Shown: positions 9,607-17,515 of the stretch, piece by piece | Position numbering within the stretch: position 1 is the first letter of the stretch | Layout of the letters: every line of letters begins with the position of its first letter | Assembly (NCBI GenBank): GCA_947626865.1 | Contig: CANQTZ010000119.1 | Span: forward strand, 1 to 42,467 | DNA: 42,467 bases | Direction: 5' to 3' | Source: an uncultured Clostridia bacterium | Lineage (GTDB): Bacteria; Bacillota; Clostridia; TANB77; CAG-508 | Made by a program: the position numbers and the translations under genes | Notes under the pieces: model-generated | The model's input: the letters and a program-made list of their open reading frames with translations, nothing else | What the model was told of the DNA's origin: nothing | The model's database searches: none

Positions 9607-9845
9607 GTTACTAAATAATAGTTTCAAAGTGAGTGTACCCTTCCAGTATAAGAATTTGAATGGAATGTCGAATGCGCATGGAGAAATTTTAGAAATTCTA
9701 TGCAATTTTATGGAAATAGTTCACGTACTTAGAAAGGATGCCATAAAATAAATTAGAATTTCTTAAATTTCGTAACAAGCCGAGACATGCAATGAAAATC
9801 TTATGCTGAAAGGGCACACTCACTTTGAAACCATTATCTAGTAAC
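9607..9845. mobile_element. MITE-like 239-bp imperfect palindrome with 8-bp near-perfect target duplication
   Basis: Arms gttactaaataatagtttcaaagtgagtgtacccttccagtataaga / reverse complement gttactagataatggtttcaaagtgagtgtgccctttcagcataaga; flanked by ttcaaaca (9599-9606) and ttcaagca (9846-9853). Confidence 0.8.
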
Positions 9846-11333
9846 TTCAAGCAAATTTTTGGCAAATATTTTTGAAATGTTTGCATCTCTAAAATCCATA
9901 TTTTCTGCTTTTAATTTGTCATATAAGGCATTTAGATACTTTTTAGTTTCTTGTTTTATATTATCTACATTAGTATTTGTTTCTAATATTCTAAACATTT
10001 GATTAATTGCATCTGTTGAAGTTTGCATTTCTAGATAATATATATCTATTTTTCCTGTTTCAATATATCTATCTATATTCCTTTTTGCAATTATATTATC
10101 AAAATTTGCAAAATTTATACATACATATATAGTTATAACAATAGTTAAATATGTTTTAGCAAGATTTATTTTTTTATCTATTATGTACATTATAGTTGGA
10201 ATCAGTAAAATTGCTTCTGTAAATAAACTACAATATACCAAAAGTCTTAAAAGAGTATATCCAAAAACGCTTTCATAGAAATACATTCTTACAGCAGATG
10301 ATAGTAATATGATAAATGTAAATACAACCATTAATAAACACATGGTTCTAATGTATTTACTACAATTTTGCCCCTTTTCCCTATTTTTTGCAATTAATAT
10401 TGTTATTAAATTGATTAATGATACTATCATCAATTGGAAAAATCCTTGTCTTGCATATTGTGCATAATTAATATTCACATCTCGCATAAAAAGTGATTTT
10501 ACTTGAATTATGCAAAATACTAGGTAAATTACATTTAATGTGCCTAAAAGTACCTTTATAGTAAAATTATCTTTTACTTCCGTCATTGTTGTTTCTTTGC
10601 CATCCTCTTTTTCATATCTAAAAGTGATATAATCAAAAAAACATAATAAATATATAAATGCACAAACAATTAAAATTAATCTAATAACAAGATCGCCCAT
10701 TTGTATGTGGCTCAAAGAATTGAATATGCTTTGTATTATTTTTGTAAAAATACTTCCAAATACTTCATCTGCAGATGATAATAGAAATATAATAATTGCA
10801 ACAATTGGTACTGTAATGCAAATAGCTTTTATAATTTGCCTTATTTTTTTATGTTTGGCAGTATCTATATTTATTTTCAATTTTTCTTGTATGGCTTGTT
10901 TTAATTTTCCAAAAGTTTCTCCCATATAACTTAACGGAATAAAAAACATTTTTAATATTTTGCTAAATAGTCTCGGTGTTAATTGTATATCTGCTTTAAA
11001 CATTTCTAAAATCATCAAAACTATTAATACAGGTATTGCTACAATATTTACAGTATAAAAAAATCCATTATTGAAAATAAAATATGTACTTGCTAAAAGT
11101 GTTATTGGAATGATTAGAACTTTGGCTTTTGGATTGGCTATTTTATTGTTTTTTTCTAGTAAGTATATGATAAAATATACAATTGGAACTATAAATAATA
11201 ACATAGATAATCCTATATTTTTTCCAAAAAATAATGTTATGCACCATATACTAAAAATAACTGCTCCTATAAATATATTAATCATCTTTCTATTCTCCCT
11301 TACTTTTCTCTTAATCGCCAAAGCATAAACCAC
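9834..11333 (-). CDS. multipass membrane protein (DUF4173/DUF4153-like)
   Basis: 499 aa with about 10 hydrophobic helices and a cytosolic C-terminus; C-terminal VTR* lies inside the palindromic element. Confidence 0.65.
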   Translation of the reverse strand: MVYALAIKRKVRENRKMINIFIGAVIFSIWCITLFFGKNIGLSMLLFIVPIVYFIIYLLEKNNKIANPKAKVLIIPITLLASTYFIFNNGFFYTVNIVAIPVLIVLMILEMFKADIQLTPRLFSKILKMFFIPLSYMGETFGKLKQAIQEKLKINIDTAKHKKIRQIIKAICITVPIVAIIIFLLSSADEVFGSIFTKIIQSIFNSLSHIQMGDLVIRLILIVCAFIYLLCFFDYITFRYEKEDGKETTMTEVKDNFTIKVLLGTLNVIYLVFCIIQVKSLFMRDVNINYAQYARQGFFQLMIVSLINLITILIAKNREKGQNCSKYIRTMCLLMVVFTFIILLSSAVRMYFYESVFGYTLLRLLVYCSLFTEAILLIPTIMYIIDKKINLAKTYLTIVITIYVCINFANFDNIIAKRNIDRYIETGKIDIYYLEMQTSTDAINQMFRILETNTNVDNIKQETKKYLNALYDKLKAENMDFRDANISKIFAKNLLEVTR

Positions 11334-12393
11334 CTAGTATTAAACCTGTTGTAACATCAACATATACTTTACTTCCATTTCCCATTTCATTTTCTCTTAA
11401 AAAAACATAACATTTTCTTTTTATATTTGGATAAGTTTGACTAATGCAATTATGATCCATCGTAAAAAAATTATTGGCTGTTACTTCTTCTATATTTACT
11501 TTTTGTGTTTCTTTATCTCCATTTTCGCCTATAGTTCCTGCTTCTTCAAAACCAATATCTGCAATTTTTTCTGCTTCACTTTGAGATATTTTTACTTCTG
11601 AACTGTCAGGATTGTAATTTTCAAAATCTTTTAAAAATATTTTGTCTGACCTATTGGCAACTCTTTCATCAAATTTCTGGTCAAATGCTTCTCGATTATT
11701 TTTTTCTAATTCCTGTGTAGTCCAAGTTAAAGCATCATAAGAAAAATATTGTATACTATTTCCGCTTTGATAATCCCCATCTGCCCCTTGACCAACATCT
11801 AAATAATAAGATGAATTCTGTTTTACTGGCATATTGTAATAATCATACACATCTTCCCATTTTAAATCTGGTTCTTGCAATTCTATATGATTTACCTCAA
11901 CTTTAGTAAATGTTTTTCCTCCATCTTGTGTACTATATAACTCACAAGAATTGCCTCCATTATTTGGCATTGTTATAAAGCCTAGATTTTCATCAAAAAA
12001 CTTCACTTGACTATCTATTTTGAACACACCATCTATGCCATGGCTAACCTCTTCCCATGTTTTACCACCATCATTTGTCTTACTTATCGTTCCAAATGCT
12101 ATTGTCATAGCCACATCTTCTATTTTATACATAATGCCTTGATTATCATTAAAAAACTCAATGTATTCTACATTTTTGTCTGTTTCATTTTCAGTAGTTT
12201 GCTTTTCCCCTTCTTCCAAATTAAAATGAAAATCTCTTTGATAATTTTTATAATATTTTATTCCTATTAAAACTATCACTACTATGATAATAAAAAATGC
12301 TATTATTATCTCCTTATATCTTTTAAAAACTTCTTTCATTAAATCACCTTTTACTTTTATATACAAACTATATATATTATACCACAAACTCAA
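11311..12393 (-). CDS. membrane-anchored BNR/YCF48-like repeat protein
   Basis: N-terminal TM; repeated (T)NDGGKTWEEV / TQDGGKTFTKV Asp-box motifs. Confidence 0.65.
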   Translation of the reverse strand: MSLWYNIYSLYIKVKGDLMKEVFKRYKEIIIAFFIIIVVIVLIGIKYYKNYQRDFHFNLEEGEKQTTENETDKNVEYIEFFNDNQGIMYKIEDVAMTIAFGTISKTNDGGKTWEEVSHGIDGVFKIDSQVKFFDENLGFITMPNNGGNSCELYSTQDGGKTFTKVEVNHIELQEPDLKWEDVYDYYNMPVKQNSSYYLDVGQGADGDYQSGNSIQYFSYDALTWTTQELEKNNREAFDQKFDERVANRSDKIFLKDFENYNPDSSEVKISQSEAEKIADIGFEEAGTIGENGDKETQKVNIEEVTANNFFTMDHNCISQTYPNIKRKCYVFLRENEMGNGSKVYVDVTTGLILGGLCFGD

Positions 12394-12430
12394 AAAGAAC
12401 TAAACATCCTCTGACATTCAGTTCTTTATA
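12390..12430. terminator. hairpin between 11311..12393 and 12447..13364
   Basis: aaagaact ... agttcttt inverted repeat. Confidence 0.45.
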
Positions 12431-12446
12431 TATATTTTTTTCTTTT

Positions 12447-13364
12447 TCAATACAAAGCTGAACGAAAACCAATGTCGGCGACGCTGTCAGAAGTGTTATC
12501 GCCAAAGCGATAAAAAGCTGGTCTGATGTTGCCAATTCCGGCGTACTGACCTCCTCTAAAACAACAAGGAGTGCTTGATTGTACAGTATATTGCTCTAAC
12601 GTCCATTCCCATACATTTCCTGCTATATCATATATATTTAATACACTATTTCTTTCACTTGCTCCTGTTGTTAATAATACACTTGTATTTTCTGGCTTTT
12701 GATAGCTTCCTGATACATCTGCAAATGTTTTTCCACTATCTGTTGAATACTTCCCTTTGGTAACTGTAAATTCTGCATTTTGGTAATTTCCCCATTCGGT
12801 TGAATCTGAATTTAATTTACTAGTATCCCATTTTGCTTTTGTTTCTATATACTTTAACACTAAGTTCCATTGAATTCCAAAAATTAAACTACTTGTATAA
12901 TCTCCTGAAGTTACCATTTTACTTGCTTTCTCTTGTGCTTGTTTATATGTTACAAAATTATATGGGTATGCTCCTTCTTTACATACTGGAGCTGTTAATT
13001 CAGCATCCTTGCTTGTCCTTAGTGTTTCCGTCCCCATCTCGTATTGTCCTATCCAAAATCCTTCATTTTCATATACACTTTTTAACATTTTTTCTTTTAA
13101 TTCTTTATATTTTTCTGGAGTTAATCCACATCCATCATAATAAGTATCTGAATAGTTTTCATCTCTATACTCTTTTGCATATTCTTGCAAATCATTTTCT
13201 ATTTTTTTCAAGTTATCTTCAGTAAATTGTAAATTTCCTGAATTCTCATCTCCGCTTGGATTAACAGCTGATTTTGTTTCTTCGATATATACTGTATCTG
13301 GCACTTCTAACCGTACTTTTTTCCTTATCTTTGTCCTAAACCCCTTTATTTTCAAGGTGTTCAT
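12447..13364 (-). CDS. FGE/SUMF-type (C-type-lectin fold) protein, putative DGR target; N-terminus uncertain
   Basis: FWIGQYEMGTE...IYDIAGNVWEWTLE...CCFRGGQYAG...NIRPAFYRFGD...DIGFRSALY. Confidence 0.8.
   Translation of the reverse strand: MNTLKIKGFRTKIRKKVRLEVPDTVYIEETKSAVNPSGDENSGNLQFTEDNLKKIENDLQEYAKEYRDENYSDTYYDGCGLTPEKYKELKEKMLKSVYENEGFWIGQYEMGTETLRTSKDAELTAPVCKEGAYPYNFVTYKQAQEKASKMVTSGDYTSSLIFGIQWNLVLKYIETKAKWDTSKLNSDSTEWGNYQNAEFTVTKGKYSTDSGKTFADVSGSYQKPENTSVLLTTGASERNSVLNIYDIAGNVWEWTLEQYTVQSSTPCCFRGGQYAGIGNIRPAFYRFGDNTSDSVADIGFRSALY
12460..12560 (-). other. putative DGR variable region
   Basis: Last ~100 nt of the gene switch to C-ending codons (TAC GCC GGC AAC ATC CGC GGC AAC GAC AGC GTC GCC GAC) at expected surface positions before GFRSALY*. 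Confidence 0.6.
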
Positions 13365-13471
13365 GTTTTTACTAAAATTTACTACAGCCTTAGTACAGCC
13401 GTCTTGTTATTTTGTTCATATATTCATCTTTTTTTGCCTATTGCATTACTTTTTATACTTTTAATATCATA

Positions 13472-13693
13472 TTATATCAAATTTTTCACATCTATTTTTA
13501 ATACATCTGCAATATCAAATAATACCTCTAAAGACATTTTCTTTACTACATTTGGTGCTTCAATTTGTGTTAAATAACTATAACTAATGCCAACTTTATT
13601 TGCAAGTTCTTCTTGTGTTAAGCCTACCTTATTTCTATATTGGCTAATTTTTATTCCTATTTTCTTATACTTTTCATCATGTTTTAAGCTCAT
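13472..13693 (-). CDS. XRE-family HTH regulator
   Basis: KIGIKISQYRNKVGLTQEELANKVGISYSYLTQIE; probable start ATG 13693 after AGGTGG. Confidence 0.88.
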   Translation of the reverse strand: MSLKHDEKYKKIGIKISQYRNKVGLTQEELANKVGISYSYLTQIEAPNVVKKMSLEVLFDIADVLKIDVKNLI

Positions 13694-13736
13694 ATTTACC
13701 ACCTGTATAAATTCTATCCTAAATATGACAAAAAAT

Positions 13737-13757
13737 ACTTTCACAAATAATGAAAGT
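13737..13757. promoter_or_regulatory. putative operator for the XRE regulator
   Basis: inverted repeat actttca-caaataa-tgaaagt between divergent genes. Confidence 0.5.
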
Positions 13758-13790
13758 GTGATATACTATTTCAAAAAAGGAGAAATTTTT

Positions 13791-13916
13791 ATGTTTAATA
13801 ATTTTTTAGAATATATAAGTAAATTCATATCAACAGAAGAAATTTATACCATAATTTTTTTAGCGCTTTTTAGTATATTAAATTGCTTTATTTTATGGTT
13901 AATAGATAAACATTAA
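13791..13916 (+). CDS. 41-aa single-pass membrane protein
   Basis: SD aaaaggagaaat; MFNNFLEYISKFISTEEIYTIIFLALFSILNCFILWLIDKH*. Confidence 0.55.
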   Translation: MFNNFLEYISKFISTEEIYTIIFLALFSILNCFILWLIDKH

Positions 13917-13993
13917 AAAATACAGACAAATCCATTTAACTGTAAAAAAGAGAGGTAAATTAGCACAAAAACTAATCTACCTCTCTCCATTTG

Positions 13994-14656
13994 TTATTTG
14001 TAATTTTGATTTATCATATAACCTTCTTTTCCATTTGCTCTAATGCGTACCTTGTCCCACGTATATCCATCAGCTTTTGCTACACTTGGTTGTAATACAT
14101 ATAAAGTAGTGTTAGGTATATATAATACAGCTGTACTTCCTTTAGTAGTCGGTTTGTTTCTTAAATTTGTATTTTTTGCCAATGTTTTTAATTCTGGATT
14201 TGAAGGTGTTGGAGTTGGATTTGATATTTGATAGTTTGCACTATTATATGTGCCTACTTGATTTAATATTCCCATATAACTTGCTGGGTCACTATTATCT
14301 GCATAATTATTACTTGCATTTCTTATTTCAAAGTGTAAATGCTTTCCTGTACTATTTCCTGTGCTTCCCATTACTCCTATTTTGGAAACTCTATTTACTC
14401 TTTGATTTGCAGATACATTTATCTTAGACAAATGGCAATACCAGTGATATTTTCCATCAGCATCATTTTTTACTACTATAAAATTTCCATAAGACTTATC
14501 ATAGCCTGTCCTCGTTACAACTCCATCACAAGTTGCATATATTGTTTCATCTCCTATTAAATCTATTCCTGTATGCCAACCACAAGCCCAGTTTCCTTTT
14601 CTTTTGTATTCACATGTTACTTTAAATTCTCCTGTTAACGGTATATTTGTAGCCAT
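13994..14656 (-). CDS. phage endolysin: M23 peptidase + SH3-like domain
   Basis: GWHTGIDLIGDETIYATCDGVVTR...GSTGNSTGKHLHFEIR; C-terminal TNLRNKPTTKGS SH3 motif. Confidence 0.92.
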   Translation of the reverse strand: MATNIPLTGEFKVTCEYKRKGNWACGWHTGIDLIGDETIYATCDGVVTRTGYDKSYGNFIVVKNDADGKYHWYCHLSKINVSANQRVNRVSKIGVMGSTGNSTGKHLHFEIRNASNNYADNSDPASYMGILNQVGTYNSANYQISNPTPTPSNPELKTLAKNTNLRNKPTTKGSTAVLYIPNTTLYVLQPSVAKADGYTWDKVRIRANGKEGYMINQNYK

Positions 14657-14658
14657 AA

Positions 14659-15009
14659 TTATTCCTCCTTATCATTATTTAATTTTTCTTTAAGTTTATC
14701 AGGTATTTTTACACCTAATTTATCGCAATTTTCTGCCAAACTTGATATTTCCATTAAGCAAATATAACCTACCGCAAAATAAAGTATTACTTCTGTACCT
14801 AATGCAAATTTTGCAAAAATTCCTATCATAACATATACAAGTTCACCAAACTTTTTAGATAGTCCTTCTCTCATTTTTGCACTTTTAAAGTCGTTATTTT
14901 TCCATGCAATTATTATTCCTGTAAGCACATCTAAAACTATTAGAAATATAGGTGCTAAAATAGCCCACCAAATATTTGTGAATTGAATATTTTGTATTAA
15001 TTCTTCCAC
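14659..15009 (-). CDS. phage holin
   Basis: 116 aa; IFLIVLDVLTGIIIAWKNNDFKSAKMREGLSKKFGELVYV, holin family pattern next to the lysin. Confidence 0.88.
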   Translation of the reverse strand: MEELIQNIQFTNIWWAILAPIFLIVLDVLTGIIIAWKNNDFKSAKMREGLSKKFGELVYVMIGIFAKFALGTEVILYFAVGYICLMEISSLAENCDKLGVKIPDKLKEKLNNDKEE

Positions 15010-15025
15010 TATTCTTCAACTCCTT

Positions 15026-15130
15026 TTATTCATTGCTTAATAGTTTTTCAACTTCGGCTCTTATCTTTTCTGGTACATCTTCTATTGTTTTTAAACCTTT
15101 TTTAATTAAATCATAATATATTTTAGCCAT
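15026..15130 (-). CDS. XkdX-like small phage protein
   Basis: MAKIYYDLIKKGLKTIEDVPEKIRAEVEKLLSNE*; start overlaps upstream stop (TAATG). Confidence 0.6.
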   Translation of the reverse strand: MAKIYYDLIKKGLKTIEDVPEKIRAEVEKLLSNE

Positions 15131-15495
15131 TATTTTTGTACCCCCATTTCATAAATTTCTGCTAATGCCAATTCAATATCGGTTATACTTGTTTGTAAAT
15201 TTTTATAATCTTTTACTGTCGCAGGTTCATTTTGCCTTGCTTCTTCTTGCTCTTTTAACATTCCTTGCACGTTCTCTTTTAATTCTTCTGGCACATCTTC
15301 TATTGTTTTTGTTCCATTTGTAATTTCTGTTAAATAATCCATAATTAATAATTCATCAATTTGTTTTTTAGCATTTTCTTCATAATTTAAGCTTTTATTT
15401 GGAATGTATGGTTCATATTGATGTATCACCTTTTCTCCATTAATTAAAATATAATAACCATTATTGGTTAATTCGTAAGAATATTTTTCTTTCAT
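15130..15495 (-). CDS. phage tail-region hypothetical protein
   Basis: 121 aa ORF with SD AAAGGAGG; NGTKTIEDVPEELKENVQGML. Confidence 0.7.
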   Translation of the reverse strand: MKEKYSYELTNNGYYILINGEKVIHQYEPYIPNKSLNYEENAKKQIDELLIMDYLTEITNGTKTIEDVPEELKENVQGMLKEQEEARQNEPATVKDYKNLQTSITDIELALAEIYEMGVQK

Positions 15496-15509
15496 TCTAC
15501 TTTCCTCCT

Positions 15510-17515
15510 TTAATTTGATAATTTATAACTTTGCCCATCTCCGAACATAAGTTACAGGTTTCGTTGGTATTCCATTATTATCATACAATTTAATATTTTC
15601 AACATATTTGTAAAGTTCACTTAATTTTTTTATTTTCTCTGTTACCAATTTATCATTCTGATATAGTATTAATGTGTTAGGTTCATGTTCGAATACTTTA
15701 AAAGTTGCCTTATAATTTTTTTTGGTATCATAACTACTTCCTAACAAATATATATTGTTTTCAATATTTACAGATGCTCCATCCGCAAATTTATATGGCA
15801 ATTTTTCCATTGGAATATAGGTATCTTTTATAATATCATATTTATATATAGTATTATATTTATATACACCATCCGCATCACCATTGCTACCTATTAGATA
15901 TATATCTGTTCCGAATAGCTACAGTTGCTCCGTCATAAAAATCGTATGGAATATCCTTTAATTTTGTATATTGATTTTGTTGAATATCGTATTTATAATT
16001 ACAATAACTTCCGACTATTCACTCCACCTAATATATATATATTGACTCCGAATAGATACAGCATGTCCTTGACTAAATTTATATGGCATTCTTTTTAACT
16101 TTGTATAACTATCTGTTAATATATCGTATTTGTAGTTGTTCCATGCATCAGACATATAAATGGTTGCAGTTCCTATTAAATATATATTACTTTCATTTGC
16201 TACAACATAACCATTATAAAAATTGTATGGAATATCGGTCAATTTTGTATATTGATTTTGTTGAATATCGTATTTATAAGCATATTTTTTGCTATTAATT
16301 CCTCCAAACAAATATACATCGTTTTTTATTGTTGTAGCCGAGCCATCATAAAATCCATAAGGAATATCGGTTAATTTTGTGTAGCTGTTTGTTAAAGTAT
16401 CATATTTATAGGTATAATTATAATACGTAGTAACATAACTACCAAATAAATATATATTGGTTCCGAACAGCTACAGCTGATCCATTTTCAAAATTATATG
16501 GTATATCAGTTAATTTTGTGTAGCTGTTTAAATAATCTGTATATGTATCTCCTATGATGTCATATTTGCAATTATATTGTGCGTAATTATCCGAAGCACT
16601 TCCTAATAAATAGATTTCATTTCCAATTATAGTAACATATCCATTCCAAAAATAATATGGAATATCTGTTAATTTTGTATAATTATCTGCTAATGTGTCA
16701 TATTTGTAGTTATTTGTATATGTATTAGCACTTCCTAACAAGTATATATCTGTACCAAACGAAACTACTGAACCTAGTCCAAATGAATATGGAATATCGG
16801 TTAATTTTGTATAACTATTTGATGTGATATTATATTTATAAGCATACTTAGTATATCCACTAGTATAATCTCCTAACAAATAAATATCATCCCCAATTGC
16901 AATTGCTGTACCACCCATAAAATTATACGGAATATCGGTTAATTTTGTATAGTTATCAGTTAGAATATCATATTTGTAATGATTTTTAGTGTTACCACTA
17001 GCCCCAGTTCCTAATAAATAAATATCTGTTCCAACTGTTGCTAATGAACCTTGATAAAATCCGTACGGAATATTTGTTAATTTTGTATAATTATCTGCTA
17101 ATGTGTCATATTTGTAATTATTGTAAACATTATTATTACTTCCTAATAAATAAATATCATTTCCAACTGCTGTTGCTCTACCTTGTTCAAATGTATATGG
17201 AATGTCTGTATTTTTTGTGTATTCGTTTGTTAAAACATTGTATTTATAATTGTTTTTAGAGTATAAACCTCCCAGTATATAAATATCTGTTCCAATAGTA
17301 GCTCCTGAACCTTGTTGAAATTTATACGGAATATCTGCTAATTTTAATTCGCTAAAATAATCTTTTGCATTTAAGAGTATTTCATTAGCCTCTTTATCAG
17401 TTTTTACCCACAAACCTTGTTTGTCTTCTGGCTCATCTTGTTGTTGGTATATTTTCAAAAAATTTTTTGATGCACCTTTTTTATTTTTTTTAGATTGTAT
17501 CAATGAACCAATCAT
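15510..17515 (-). CDS. phage Kelch-repeat tail/receptor-binding protein, five in-frame CGG codons each needing +1 shift
   Basis: ORFs 16439..17515, 16015..16311 and 15523..15810 are frame-displaced pieces of one 12-repeat protein (YKYD..T..YTKLTDIPY.F..G.A...G.DIYLLGS). Skipping C at 16465, 16050, 16013, 15913 (and 15543) joins all pieces into a continuous 666-aa reading frame. Confidence 0.88.

Noticed and set aside
13381-13402. tacagcc...tacagcc short direct repeat as prophage att site
   Set aside because: Only 7 bp, no second copy at another boundary visible; the integrase end of the prophage is outside the window.
12447-13440. Complete DGR cassette in the window
   Set aside because: No reverse-transcriptase ORF, Avd-like ORF or template copy of the variable region was found; only a target-like gene is supported.
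16015-17515. Three separate short Kelch ORFs as independent genes
   Set aside because: ORFs 16015..16311 and 15523..15810 lack RBS/start contexts, start mid-repeat, and are exactly in frame with the upstream piece after CGG skips.
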